From a bacterium BMS3Abin14 (GTDB taxonomy: Bacteria > BMS3Abin14): a stretch of DNA of 38,448 nt. The stretch is from contig BDTG01000038.1 in NCBI GenBank assembly GCA_002897695.1, forward strand, positions 1 to 38,448, written 5' to 3'. The translations under genes and the position numbers were made by a program. Below the pieces are notes generated by a model. It saw only the letters and a list, made by a program, of their open reading frames with translations. It did no database searches and was not told the DNA's origin. This document shows positions 13,239-22,250 of the stretch, piece by piece. The first letter of the stretch is position 1; every line of letters starts with the position of its first letter.

Positions 13239-14549
13239 ATGAAAAATTTCGTTGGGAAGGTGATGGCGTTCTGTATCGCTATCATCCTGGCTATCCCCTG
13301 TTCGTCATGGGCTAAGATCTACCTCGACATAAATGCCCCCGCAATGAGGCTTCTGCCCATCGCCATACCCGTCCCCATTCCCCTGGAAGGCACGGCCCCA
13401 AATCCCCGCATTTCCGGGGACATTCGGGATGTATTGGCGGGAGACCTTGACTTTTCCAGTGTCTTCAGGGTCCTTGACCCTGTTCTTTACCTTGAGGATG
13501 CGGAAAACAGCGGCATTCGCCCGAATACCTTCGGTTTTGACGATTGGGAGCTGATTAACGCGGAGGCTCTCATCAAGACGGGTTACGCTGTCAAGGAAAA
13601 CGGAGAGGTGGAACTGGAGTTTCATCTGTACGATGTGTTCCAGAAAAAGGAGTTGACCGCGAAAAGGTGGAAGGGAAAACCGGGGCAGATCCGACGGATG
13701 GTCCACATGTTTACCAACGCTGTGATGAAGGAAATAACCGGTGAGGACGGGATATTTCTCACATCGGTGCTCTATGCCCAGTCTGGAGGCAGGGGGAGGG
13801 ATATCCATAGAATGGATTTCGACGGTGCCAACGCCGAGATAGTGGTTCACAACGGGTTTCTCAACCTGTCACCAACCTGGTGGCCGGACCGCAGAGGGAT
13901 GATCTACACTTCCTACAAGAAAGGGGCTCCTGATCTTTTTTCCATGGCCTTCGGAGGAAAGGAAAAACGCATAACAGTGGGAGCCGGGGTGGATGTGGGG
14001 GCAAGTTTTTCTCCGGACGGACGCAGCATCGCCTTGATGTCCGCCACCGATGGAAATCCGGACATCTACCGATCGGACAGGAATGGAGGGCATCGTCTCA
14101 GGCTCACCAGGCTTAGAAGCGTCGAGGCGACGCCCACGTGGTCTCCTGACGGAAAACGCATCGCCTTCGTTTCCGATCGCTATGGGTCTCCCCAGATATT
14201 TGTAATGAATGCCGACGGTTCAGATCCGATGAGGATCACCTATGAGGGGAACTACAACTCCTCCCCGGCATGGTCGCCTGACGGTAAACTGATCGCCTAC
14301 ACATCCCGGATAAACGGTGGATTCGGCATTCTTCTGATTGATCCGGATACCCTTGAGTCCAGGCCCCTGGTTGGCGAGGCCGGCAACAATGAGGACCCCT
14401 CATGGTCACCGGATGGCAGGTTCATTGTTTTTTCTTCCAATCGGACCGGGACCTATCAACTTTACGTTGTGGACAGGGAAGGGCGAAAGGAGATAAGGAC
14501 CACTTCAGGCAGGGGCGACAAAACATCTCCTGCCTGGTCACCAAGATAA
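13239..14549 (+). CDS. tolB: Tol-Pal system protein TolB
   Basis: TolB is a periplasmic beta-propeller that binds Pal and is displaced by TolA. From the ATG at 13239 (GAAGGGA site upstream) it is 436 residues, with a signal peptide ending about residue 25 (IPCSSWA, then KIYLDI). The N-terminal domain covers about 30-165. A six-bladed propeller carries WSPDGKRIAF- and SPDGRFIVFSS-type repeats from about 205 to the end. The earlier in-frame ATG at 13215 would put polar residues before the signal peptide. It follows tolA by 70 bases that hold a dispersed repeat. Confidence 0.95.
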   Translation: MKNFVGKVMAFCIAIILAIPCSSWAKIYLDINAPAMRLLPIAIPVPIPLEGTAPNPRISGDIRDVLAGDLDFSSVFRVLDPVLYLEDAENSGIRPNTFGFDDWELINAEALIKTGYAVKENGEVELEFHLYDVFQKKELTAKRWKGKPGQIRRMVHMFTNAVMKEITGEDGIFLTSVLYAQSGGRGRDIHRMDFDGANAEIVVHNGFLNLSPTWWPDRRGMIYTSYKKGAPDLFSMAFGGKEKRITVGAGVDVGASFSPDGRSIALMSATDGNPDIYRSDRNGGHRLRLTRLRSVEATPTWSPDGKRIAFVSDRYGSPQIFVMNADGSDPMRITYEGNYNSSPAWSPDGKLIAYTSRINGGFGILLIDPDTLESRPLVGEAGNNEDPSWSPDGRFIVFSSNRTGTYQLYVVDREGRKEIRTTSGRGDKTSPAWSPR

Positions 14550-14756
14550 TTTTGCTTCTTGCGCCGTGTCTTGCGCTGTTTACAACCAGCGTTTGATGCT
14601 GTATATTTCCACGCTATATCAGTATGTCGAGTATCCGGCGGTGCTGGCCATGCGGGTTGCCTGCAGCCGCGGGGGTTCCCCGGGCGTCAGGCGTATCCGG
14701 CAGGGATGGCGGCTGGGTAAGAAATTAAATAATGTTGTTTTCTCGGGAGGTGGATT

Positions 14757-15320
14757 GTGATCTTTAAGAAGAGCAGAGTTCTGGTTCCGGTTGTTTTCGT
14801 AAGTATTTTGGTTCTGGTGGTTATAGGCGGTTGCGCCAAGAAATCTCCAATGGAGCCGCAGCCAACGGCGACTCCTGAGCAGCCCGCTGCTCCGGCGGCC
14901 AAGGTTGAGACCTACCAGGCTCCGCAGCCTGAAGCTCCGGTGCAGCCGACTGTGAAGCCGGTCGAGGCTCCGGTGACAATGGTGAAAAAGGTGCAGCTTG
15001 AGGATGTTTTCTTCGCCTTCGATGTCTATGCCCTGACGCCTGCCGCGAGGGATATCCTTTCGGCCGATGCCGATGTGCTGAGTCAAAATACCGGTGTTCG
15101 AATCCTTATTGAAGGACACTGTGATGAACGGGGCACGAGAGAGTACAACCTTGGTCTGGGTGAGCGCCGCGCCAACAGCACCAAAAATTATCTGGTGTCC
15201 TTAGGTGTGGACGCATCAAGGATCCAGACGATCAGCTACGGTGAGGACCGCCCCTTTGCCCTCGGGCACAACGAGAGTGCATGGAGCAAGAACAGGCGGG
15301 CTCACATTATTGTCCACTAG
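14757..15320 (+). CDS. pal: Peptidoglycan-associated lipoprotein Pal
   Basis: Pal anchors the outer membrane to peptidoglycan. The 187-residue protein starts at GTG 14757 with a GGGAGGTG site. It has a lipoprotein signal ending VVIGGC (Cys about 23), a long Pro/Ala/Glu linker (about 28-75), and an OmpA-type peptidoglycan-binding domain. That domain holds the landmarks [20 protein letters not shown] and RRAHIIVH. The linker is longer than in E. coli Pal. A 207-base gap after tolB shows no clear terminator and may hold a second promoter. The stop codon lies inside a 14-base tandem duplication. Confidence 0.95.
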   Translation: MIFKKSRVLVPVVFVSILVLVVIGGCAKKSPMEPQPTATPEQPAAPAAKVETYQAPQPEAPVQPTVKPVEAPVTMVKKVQLEDVFFAFDVYALTPAARDILSADADVLSQNTGVRILIEGHCDERGTREYNLGLGERRANSTKNYLVSLGVDASRIQTISYGEDRPFALGHNESAWSKNRRAHIIVH

Positions 15321-15345
15321 ATCCTTGTGTTTAGATCCTTGTGTT
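15318..15345. repeat. Exact 14-base tandem duplication at the pal stop codon
   Basis: TAGATCCTTGTGTT occurs twice with no gap (15318-15331 and 15332-15345). The first copy supplies the pal TAG stop, the second an unused in-frame TAG-like string. It looks like recent replication slippage. Confidence 0.9.
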
Positions 15346-15364
15346 TCCACGCGCGGGTGAACGG

Positions 15365-15793
15365 ATGAGAATAACCGTTATTTTTCCGGTGGTCGTTGCG
15401 GCGGTGTTGTTCGCGGGCTGTGCCACGGCTGTGGACGTTGAGTCCGTCACGGCCAGGCTGAACAGGCAGGGGGTCCGGATCGCTACCCTGGAAAAGGGTG
15501 CAGGACAAAAACCCGGGATCTCCGTGGAGGTCGAAAAAAAGCTTCACCGGGTGGAGGCGGATCTGAAGGCCCTCAGGAAGTCCTTCGCCGATTCGAAGGC
15601 CATCACTGATATTCTGACGGAGAAGGTCGGGGCCCTTGAGGCATTCATGAAAGAAGTGGACCGTTCCATGTCCCAGTCACGTAAGAAGGGGCTTGAGATT
15701 GATCGGTCGATGGAAGAAATGGCGAACAAGGTTGGGGCTGAGGTGCGGTCCCTGTCGGAAAAACTGAAAAAACTGGTCGAAAAGGGTCGGTAG
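15365..15793 (+). CDS. Small coiled-coil lipoprotein after pal
   Basis: With the ATG at 15365 the product has 142 residues. A lipoprotein signal ends VLFAGC (Cys about 19). The remainder is almost wholly helical with heptad-like spacing (VTARLNRQGVRIATLEKG, VEKKLHRVEADLKALRKSF, ending LSEKLKKLVEKGR). In many proteobacteria the gene after pal is cpoB/ybgF, which has an N-terminal coiled coil and TPR repeats. This one has only the coiled-coil half, so it may be a shortened functional counterpart or an Lpp-like spacer. A terminator follows. The ribosome site is weak. Confidence 0.7.
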   Translation: MRITVIFPVVVAAVLFAGCATAVDVESVTARLNRQGVRIATLEKGAGQKPGISVEVEKKLHRVEADLKALRKSFADSKAITDILTEKVGALEAFMKEVDRSMSQSRKKGLEIDRSMEEMANKVGAEVRSLSEKLKKLVEKGR

Positions 15794-15821
15794 TTTAAAT
15801 CACCATAGAGAGAATATTATC

Positions 15822-15851
15822 GGGCGGTTCCCAAGGGGATCGCCCTTTTTT
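15822..15851 (+). terminator. Intrinsic terminator after the tol-pal unit
   Basis: GGGCGGTTCCC and GGGGATCGCCC pair over about 11 positions, including G-T wobbles, around a tiny loop. Six T residues (15846-15851) follow. It closes the tol-pal transcript. Confidence 0.85.
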
Positions 15852-15861
15852 ATCTTATTGG

Positions 15862-15937
15862 AAAGGGCTCGCGATGACCGAGCCTGTCATCGCGCGGAGC
15901 CACGCTGATGGAGGGACGACGCGGCAATCCCGGGCAA
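15862..15937. repeat. REP-like element upstream of the RpiR-type gene
   Basis: CGCGATGAC (15870-15878) pairs perfectly with GTCATCGCG (15886-15894) around seven bases. Further on, GACGACGCGGCAATC completes a pattern like the common bacterial GTCATTGCGAGGAG...GACGCGGCAATC intergenic repeat, in a decayed form. Confidence 0.55.
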
Positions 15938-15956
15938 AGCCGCAGATGCCAAAAAA

Positions 15957-16883
15957 ATGTGGAAAATATTGCTGATTTATGTCAGGATGTGGCAAATTCT
16001 GCAAATTCTCGTTGGGAAGGTGGCCGCCTTGCTCAATCTCCATGAAATATTCGATGTTAAACGGGAGGAACTTACCCCAACCCAGAAGCGGGTTCTTGAG
16101 TTTATTCTCAAGTATCCGGAAGAGGCGGTTTTCCTTACCGCCTCCCGTCTGGCCCTGAGGCTGAATATCAGCGACACCTCCATTGTTCGCATGGCCCAGG
16201 CCCTTGGATTTGATGGATATCCTGATCTTCGGCGGAAGCTTCGGCGTGTTGTGCAGGACCGGCTCTCGACTGTTGATCGCCTGGATGCAACCGCGGGGGA
16301 AGTCGAAACCGTCGAGGATGTTTTTGCAAATGTTCTCCTGCGGGATGTGGCCAACCTCCGGAGCGTCCTTCGGGATATTGATCCCGCGGTCTTTGCCGGA
16401 GCCGCGGACTCTCTGGATAATGCAGGCAGGGTTTTCGTCATCGGATTACGGTCCGCCAACTGCCTGGCAGTATTCCTGGTGAGCGCCCTTCGTTTCCTGT
16501 CCCGGGAGGTGGTTCATCTTTCGCCCGGTACAGGGGAGATGTGGGAACAGATCAGGGACATGGGTCCCGATGATGTTGTGGTGTGCTTTTCCTTCCCGCG
16601 CTATACCAAAGTGACCGTTGATGTTGTCCAATATGCAAGTGAGATGGGAGCTGAGGTTGTTGCCGTCACCGACAGTGACCTTTCCCCGCTTGCCGCTTCC
16701 GCGCGATGGACCCTGACGGTCCCCTTCGAGGTAGATTCCTTCATGGAGTCGTTTACTGCGGGGTTAAGCCTGATCAATGCTTTGGTGACTGCAATCGCCT
16801 TCAAAAACAGGTCGATGACGATAGAGACTTTAAAAGAGATGGAGGGATCCTGGGCTTCCCGGGGTGTTTACTGGGATGGTTAG
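15957..16883 (+). CDS. MurR/RpiR-family transcriptional regulator
   Basis: The family pairs an N-terminal helix-turn-helix with a sugar-isomerase (SIS) domain that senses a phosphosugar or similar ligand. The 308-residue product has the HTH at about 36-105 (LTPTQKRVLEFILKYPEEAV, then LRLNISDTSIVRMAQALGFD) and the SIS domain at about 150-275 (RVFVIGLRSANCLAVFLVSA, MGPDDVVVCFSFPRYTK, VVAVTDSDLSPLA). The exact start is uncertain; ATG 15957 and ATG 15987 are both possible and neither has a good ribosome site. It lies ahead of a TAXI-TRAP unit in the same direction and is its likely local regulator. Confidence 0.88.
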   Translation: MWKILLIYVRMWQILQILVGKVAALLNLHEIFDVKREELTPTQKRVLEFILKYPEEAVFLTASRLALRLNISDTSIVRMAQALGFDGYPDLRRKLRRVVQDRLSTVDRLDATAGEVETVEDVFANVLLRDVANLRSVLRDIDPAVFAGAADSLDNAGRVFVIGLRSANCLAVFLVSALRFLSREVVHLSPGTGEMWEQIRDMGPDDVVVCFSFPRYTKVTVDVVQYASEMGAEVVAVTDSDLSPLAASARWTLTVPFEVDSFMESFTAGLSLINALVTAIAFKNRSMTIETLKEMEGSWASRGVYWDG

Positions 16884-17079
16884 AGCTGTTTTTGTTGTCC
16901 GGAGCCCGGGGTGTTTCCCGTGCGAAAGGGGGTGTTGGTCTTAAACCTGATGGAAGGGATGTCCTGAAACACTTTGTCAGCAAAAATGTGGGGGAAACCG
17001 GGAATGATTGTGTCTCCCCGACTCGCGGAGGCAGGGATAGCTGTTCTTTGCGAGGTTATCTGAGACGAAGGAGGAGAAT

Positions 17080-18066
17080 ATGAGAAAGAGTACTCTTTTT
17101 ATTGTCGCGGTTGTGGCCCTGTCGATGATGGTGATCGGGATCGGCCCGACTCCCGCCATGGCCAAGTCCAAGATCCAGTTCTACACCATTGGGACGGGCG
17201 GCGTAACGGGTGTTTACTACCCGACGGGCGGCGCCATCGCCAGAATGGTCAACAAGAAGAGGGCCGAGTATGGGATGCGCTTCACCGTCGAGTCCACCGG
17301 TGGATCGGTCTACAACGTCAACGCCGTTATGGCCGGCGATCTGGATTTCGGGATCGTCCAGTCGGACCGCCAGTACCAGGCATATAACGGCCTTGCCGAG
17401 TGGAAGGGAAACCCCCAGAAGGACCTGAGAGCGATTTTTACCATACACCCTGAGAGCATAACCCTCTGCGTGGCGGTTGACACCGGGATTAATTCTATCC
17501 AGGAACTGAGGGGCCATGAGGTCAACATCGGCAACCCCGGTTCCGGACAAAGACAGAATTCCATCGACGCGCTCTCCGCCGTCGGGCTCGATTGGAAGAA
17601 GGACATCAAGGCCGAGAGTCTGAAGGCCGCCGAGGCCCCCGGGATGCTCCAGGACGGCCGCATCGACGCCTTCTTCTACACTGTGGGCCACCCCTCCGGC
17701 GCCTTTAAGGAGGCGACCAGCGGGACGAGGAAAGTCAAGTTCATCTCCATCGTTATGCCCGATTCCTTTTACAAGAAGTTCCCCTACTATGCGGCCAGCA
17801 AGATACCCATCAAGTTCTACCCGGGAGCCGCCAACAAGGAAGACGTACCCACCTTCGGTGTGAAGGCAACTTTCCTTACGTCAAAGAAGGTATCGGCGAA
17901 GGCAGTCTATGCCGTCACCAAGGAGGTCTTCGATAATCTTGACTCATTCAAGAAACTGCACCCTGCCTACTCCGTCCTGACCAAGAAGAACATGCTGGAA
18001 GGTATGTCCGCTCCGATCCACAAGGGCGCCATGAAGTATTATAGAGAAGCCGGCATGATGAAGTAG
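17080..18066 (+). CDS. TAXI-family TRAP transporter solute-binding protein
   Basis: A periplasmic protein that delivers an organic acid or amino-acid-like solute to a TRAP permease. The 328-residue product has a signal peptide (cleavage after PTPAMA, about residue 28). The TAXI fold begins with KIQFYTIGTGGVTGVYYPTG and ESTGGSVYNVNAVMAGDLDF. Further motifs are LRGHEVNIGNPGSGQR and GRIDAFFYTVGHPSG. A strong AAGGAGGAG site precedes the ATG. Some TAXI proteins bind glutamate, but the ligand cannot be read here. A long hairpin separates it from the permease gene, consistent with higher expression of the binding protein. Confidence 0.93.
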   Translation: MRKSTLFIVAVVALSMMVIGIGPTPAMAKSKIQFYTIGTGGVTGVYYPTGGAIARMVNKKRAEYGMRFTVESTGGSVYNVNAVMAGDLDFGIVQSDRQYQAYNGLAEWKGNPQKDLRAIFTIHPESITLCVAVDTGINSIQELRGHEVNIGNPGSGQRQNSIDALSAVGLDWKKDIKAESLKAAEAPGMLQDGRIDAFFYTVGHPSGAFKEATSGTRKVKFISIVMPDSFYKKFPYYAASKIPIKFYPGAANKEDVPTFGVKATFLTSKKVSAKAVYAVTKEVFDNLDSFKKLHPAYSVLTKKNMLEGMSAPIHKGAMKYYREAGMMK

Positions 18067-18074
18067 TTCTTTTC

Positions 18075-18100
18075 GGGCTGCGGGGGATTCCCCGCAGCCC
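18075..18100. terminator. Strong hairpin between binding protein and permease genes
   Basis: GGGCTGCGGGG (18075-18085) and CCCCGCAGCCC (18090-18100) form a perfect 11-pair stem with a GATT loop. There is no T-run, so it more likely stabilises the upstream mRNA end or attenuates transcription than fully terminates it. Confidence 0.75.
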
Positions 18101-18183
18101 GGGCATCCAGTGACCATACAGAAAAAAACGTGGTCCCGATTCGTTTGGAAAATGGGAAGGACTGAAGACCGGGAGACCAGGGT

Positions 18184-20322
18184 ATGGCTATGGACGAACG
18201 ACCGGAAGCAAACCAGGATGAAATGAAAAAGGAGGATACTGCCGCATCCGAGGTTGAATCCCTCGATTCCGATGTAGAGGAAGCCATGCGGATCGCCGCC
18301 GAGGAGGGAGGCAGTTATCGGTATCTGTCCGGGTACTCAAAATATCTAGTCCCGACCATTGCCTTCATCTGGTGTCTTTTCCAGCTTGCAATAGCAAGCT
18401 GGTGGATGCTTGACACCGTCTATATCAGGGCCATCCACCTCGGTTTCGCCATGCTCCTCGCCTTTTTGAGCTACCCCGCGTTGAAGAAGCCGAGAAAGGG
18501 ACTCCTTTCCTTCCTGTCCTCGAGGACCAGCATTCCCATAGCTGATTATGTTATGGCTATCCTGGCCTGTCTGGCCTCGGTGTACATCCTCATTGATTAC
18601 ACGGGAATGTCACTGAGGATGGGCTCCCCCATATTCCGCGACGTTTTCATAGGATTTGCCCTGGTTGTTTTTCTCCTCGAGGCGGCGCGGAGGGTCATAG
18701 GACCTGCCTTGGCGGTTATCGCCGGACTCTTCACCCTGTACGTATTCTTTGCCGCAAATATGCCGGAGTTTATGGCGTTCAAGAGTTCCTCCATCGCCAA
18801 ATACGTCGGGAAGATCAGCATGCAGACCGAGGGGATCTACGGCATCCCCCTTGATGTCTCCGCCACCATCGTGTTCCTTTTCGTCCTCTTCGGGACCATG
18901 CTCGACCGGGCCGGGGGAGGTAAGTTCTTTATCGACCTGGCCCTGAGCCTCCTGGGAAGGTTCAAGGGTGGGCCTGCCAAGGCAGCCATTGTCGGGTCCG
19001 GCCTTACAGGTCTGATCTCCGGCTCATCCATTGCCAATATCGTGACCACTGGGACCTTCACCATCCCGCTCATGAAAAAGACAGGCTACCCGGCGACAAA
19101 GGCCGCTGCCATCGAGGTGGCTGCCAGCACCGACGGACAGCTGGCCCCGCCCATCATGGGCGCTGCTGCGTTCATTATCGCCGAGTACCTTGGTGTTTCA
19201 TACCTGGATGTCATCAAGGCAGCGGCCATCCCGGCCTTCGTCTCCTACGCGACCCTGTTTTTCATTGCACACGTGGAGGCCTCAAAACTTGGACTCAGGG
19301 GCCTCACTAAGGAAGAAACCCCCAGGTTTTTCAAAGTCCTGAAGGGTGGTCCTCAGTATCTTTTTCCCATCGCCGTGCTCGTCTGGGAGTTGGTTGTGCC
19401 CAGGCACTCGCCTGAGCTTTCGGCCTTCAGAGCCATCATCGCCATGCTGTTTGTCATGGTTCTCCAGGATCCCATCAGGAGCTACTGGAACAAGGAGCCC
19501 CTGGCGCCCGCTTTCGTGAAAGGTCTAAAAAATATTGTCGAGTCCATGGCTGCGGGAGCACGGAACATGGTCACTGTGGCCATAGCCACCGCTGCGGCCG
19601 GCATAATAGTCGGCGTGGTGACCATGGGAATCGGCGGCATTATAGCCGAGATGGTGGAATTCCTGTCCCGGGGGAACATCTTCGCTCTCGTAGTCATTAC
19701 CGCCATAGCCAGTCTCCTGTTGGGGATGGGGCTTCCCACCACTGCAACCTACATTGTCATGGCGGCATTAACGGCGCCTGTCCTTGTCAGCGTGGGGCTG
19801 TCCAACGGGTTCATCGTTCCCCTCATGGCGGCACACCTGTTCTGCTTTTATTTCGGTATCCTTGCGGACGATACGCCGCCCGTCGGACTGGCGGCGTATG
19901 CCGCCGCGGCATTGGCCAAATCGCCACCCATAGCCACCGGTATTCAGGGGTTCATGTATGATATCAGGACCGCCATGATAGCCTTCATGTTTATATTCAA
20001 CCACGACCTGATCCTCGACAATATCAACAGTTGGTGGCTGGCGGGCCTGATTTTTGTCATGGCATGTGTGGGCAACTTTGCCTTCGCCTCAGCCACCCAG
20101 GGCTGGCTCATGCACAAAAACAGGTGGTACGAGCTACCTTTTCTCCTCTTGGTAACCTTTATCCTGATGCAGCCGCACTATTCGGCCAAGTTTATCGGGT
20201 TTGGGAATGAGTATTTCATGTACGTGACAGGTACTGCTCTCTTCGGCCTGATCCTGTTTAACCAGTGGAGAAGAGGGCCTGGCACCGAGATTCGGGCACC
20301 GGCCTTCGGTGAGAATCAGTGA
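18184..20322 (+). CDS. Fused TRAP transporter permease (4TM/12TM, DctQM-type)
   Basis: The inner-membrane permease couples solute uptake to an ion gradient. At 712 residues it joins the small DctQ-like part to the large DctM-like part. An acidic cytoplasmic N-terminus (about 1-45) is followed by about 16 hydrophobic segments. DctM-type signatures include SGSSIANIVTTGTFTIP, ASTDGQLAPPIMGAAAFI and LLLGMGLPTTATYIVMAAL, and GILADDTPPVGLAAYAAAAL near 560-580. The fusion is the form usually found with TAXI binding proteins. The start used is ATG 18184; a second ATG two codons later is equally possible. A universal stress protein gene follows, as in other TRAP operons. Confidence 0.95.
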   Translation: MAMDERPEANQDEMKKEDTAASEVESLDSDVEEAMRIAAEEGGSYRYLSGYSKYLVPTIAFIWCLFQLAIASWWMLDTVYIRAIHLGFAMLLAFLSYPALKKPRKGLLSFLSSRTSIPIADYVMAILACLASVYILIDYTGMSLRMGSPIFRDVFIGFALVVFLLEAARRVIGPALAVIAGLFTLYVFFAANMPEFMAFKSSSIAKYVGKISMQTEGIYGIPLDVSATIVFLFVLFGTMLDRAGGGKFFIDLALSLLGRFKGGPAKAAIVGSGLTGLISGSSIANIVTTGTFTIPLMKKTGYPATKAAAIEVAASTDGQLAPPIMGAAAFIIAEYLGVSYLDVIKAAAIPAFVSYATLFFIAHVEASKLGLRGLTKEETPRFFKVLKGGPQYLFPIAVLVWELVVPRHSPELSAFRAIIAMLFVMVLQDPIRSYWNKEPLAPAFVKGLKNIVESMAAGARNMVTVAIATAAAGIIVGVVTMGIGGIIAEMVEFLSRGNIFALVVITAIASLLLGMGLPTTATYIVMAALTAPVLVSVGLSNGFIVPLMAAHLFCFYFGILADDTPPVGLAAYAAAALAKSPPIATGIQGFMYDIRTAMIAFMFIFNHDLILDNINSWWLAGLIFVMACVGNFAFASATQGWLMHKNRWYELPFLLLVTFILMQPHYSAKFIGFGNEYFMYVTGTALFGLILFNQWRRGPGTEIRAPAFGENQ

Positions 20323-20338
20323 AAGTGAGAAATTGATT

Positions 20339-20839
20339 ATGAGTACCCGGATTAAAACGATCCTCTGTCCTGTCAGTCTTACTGCGGCCTCGAAAATTGT
20401 CCTGATGGCCGCATTCCGTGAAGCATGGGCCCACGACGCCAAGGTGCACATCCTACACGTTATCCCCAGTTTCGATGCGGCCATGGCGATGCCCATCGCC
20501 GCCTTCATCGGTGAAGAAAAGTTTGCCCATCTCATGGAGGAGAAGAAGGACGAGACCAGGGCACTGCTCCAGCATAAGATCAAGGATCTCAGGGACCATA
20601 TTCTTCAGGAGAGGGACAGATACACGGAAGAAATGATAGCGACCATTAACGTTATCGACGGGGACCCGGTCATCCAGATCCTCAATATGGCCGATGCGTT
20701 AAAACCCGATATGCTTGTAATCGGAACCCATGCGAAGGGGTTTACTGAGCATACCATCATGGGCCGCGTTGCCACGAGGGTTCTGAAAAGGATACGCGTT
20801 CCCTGCCTGGTCGTTCCTCCCGTCAATCAACAGGACTGA
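20339..20839 (+). CDS. Universal stress protein (UspA family)
   Basis: From ATG 20339 it is 166 residues with the alpha/beta Usp fold. It has an N-terminal KTILCPVSLTAASKIVLMAA, a helical middle, then DMLVIGTHAKGF and a final strand RVPCLVVPP. The usual ATP-binding pattern GxxGx9G(S/T) appears as GTHAKGFTEHTIMGRVA, with Arg where Ser or Thr is typical, so ATP binding is uncertain. Usp genes next to TRAP permeases (such as TeaD with TeaABC) adjust transport activity; a similar role is inferred. It starts 16 bases after the permease stop. Confidence 0.9.
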   Translation: MSTRIKTILCPVSLTAASKIVLMAAFREAWAHDAKVHILHVIPSFDAAMAMPIAAFIGEEKFAHLMEEKKDETRALLQHKIKDLRDHILQERDRYTEEMIATINVIDGDPVIQILNMADALKPDMLVIGTHAKGFTEHTIMGRVATRVLKRIRVPCLVVPPVNQQD

Positions 20840-20870
20840 TAGCCGTTCCGAGGGGGGATGATCAAAGGTC

Positions 20871-22250
20871 ATGGACGATCCATTCTCAGCTGAGCCTGCG
20901 CTCGACCCGAAAAAATATTATTTCCTCTACATCGGTGAAATCAAGGCGTTGGGTCTGAATCGCTTTATGCGCGGCCCTATGGAGATCCGCAGTGGGAAAT
21001 CCGCGGACTTCATCGCTGTGGTGCCGGATGTCCTTGCAAGGTACCCCGGGGGTAACATCGTAGTGGTTAATTCCGCGGCTCGCGAGGCCCGGGAGAGGAC
21101 CGGTCGGCTCCACAACGTCCGAATTTCCGGCGGGATGTTCGCCAGAGAGGTTAGCCGGGACCGGCGGGTACTTGCTCTAGTGGACAGGCTGGTAAATGCT
21201 CAGGGAGAGCTTTTCATCAACATGTTCGAGTCCAGGCCTGAGTTGGCATTTGCCGATGGGAATCAGGTGAAACTCCTGGGGCCGGATCCTGATCTGGCTC
21301 TGACACTCAACAGCAAACTGAGACAATACGGGATGGCCATGGAGCTGGGTATCCCTGTCCCTTCCGGTGGGGTTTCCCGATCCCTGGATGAAGCCGTTGA
21401 AATTGCGGAGGGATTCTTCGCCGATGGCCGGAAGACCTTTGTAACCGGGGAGTACAGCGCGGCGGGGGCCAATTCCATAGTCGCCTCAAACGCCGCGGAG
21501 ATAAGGTCGCGATTCAAAAGTACCAATGGGAATCTGCTTGTTACCCATTTTGTGGAGCACGAATATGACCCGACCGTTCTCGGTATTGTAGCCGGCCCTG
21601 AGGATGTTTACATTGCCTCCATAGCGGATCAGAACATCGAAGGGACCAGGTTCAAGGGGTCAACCTATCCCACCGTACTCCCCGACAGGTGTGTGAAGGA
21701 TCTCAAGGAGATGACCAGGGAACTGGGACAGCACCTGGGAGCGCTGGGATACAGGGGGGCCTTCGGCTGCGACTTCATTGTGGATCAGGGCGGCCGCATC
21801 TGTTTTATCGAGATCAATGCCCGAAAACAGGGGACCACAATGGAGACGACGCTCACGATGAAGCACCATCTTCCCGGCCACCCCTATTTCCCGGAATTGG
21901 AATATTACGCGGTGGTTGACGGCAAGTTCCCGGAGGGGGTGCTTGAGATGGATTCACGAGGGGATGGGCTGTGCTGGGGGACATACAATCTCAAGGTCCC
22001 CGGGGACGTTGAGGTTCTCTCCGATCTTCCCGTTCCCATGGATCAGGCCGAGTTTTTCGCCCGGGTTGCCGACGGATCCGCCGGGGAGAACTTTATAGTG
22101 GTGGATCACGTGGGCGCGGGCGTCCTGCTCCACTCGGGAGGATTTCTGGGAAGGGTCATCGCGGCATCAACCAGTGCCGACAAGGTGAGGGAAGCCTTGA
22201 AGGATGGTGTTGAGATGGTCGCCGAAACCTGCGGGAATGAACTGATCTGA
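20871..22250 (+). CDS. ATP-grasp domain ligase of unknown substrate
   Basis: ATP-grasp enzymes join a carboxylate to an amine or thiol through an acyl-phosphate. This 459-residue protein has an N-terminal Rossmann-like part (about 15-135) and a central grasp domain (about 145-335). The latter has FVTGEYSAAGANSIVAS and the metal-binding strand CDFIVDQGGRICFIEINARK, with Glu and Asn as expected ligands, then GTTMETTLTMKHH. A C-terminal region of about 120 residues has no assignment. Its last base is shared with the M20 hydrolase start, so the two are tightly coupled. I cannot match it to a named ligase such as PurK, Ddl or a carnosine-type synthase. Confidence 0.8.
   Translation: MDDPFSAEPALDPKKYYFLYIGEIKALGLNRFMRGPMEIRSGKSADFIAVVPDVLARYPGGNIVVVNSAAREARERTGRLHNVRISGGMFAREVSRDRRVLALVDRLVNAQGELFINMFESRPELAFADGNQVKLLGPDPDLALTLNSKLRQYGMAMELGIPVPSGGVSRSLDEAVEIAEGFFADGRKTFVTGEYSAAGANSIVASNAAEIRSRFKSTNGNLLVTHFVEHEYDPTVLGIVAGPEDVYIASIADQNIEGTRFKGSTYPTVLPDRCVKDLKEMTRELGQHLGALGYRGAFGCDFIVDQGGRICFIEINARKQGTTMETTLTMKHHLPGHPYFPELEYYAVVDGKFPEGVLEMDSRGDGLCWGTYNLKVPGDVEVLSDLPVPMDQAEFFARVADGSAGENFIVVDHVGAGVLLHSGGFLGRVIAASTSADKVREALKDGVEMVAETCGNELI

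Noticed and set aside
12506-13285. 259-codon minus-strand frame opposite the tolA-like gene
   Set aside because: The plus-strand gene has a membrane span, linker and TonB-type C-terminus and fits the tol order; the antisense frame also runs into tolB.
16706-17083. Plus-strand frame spanning the end of the RpiR gene and the gap before the TAXI gene
   Set aside because: It overlaps the RpiR coding region in another frame and has no motif or ribosome site.
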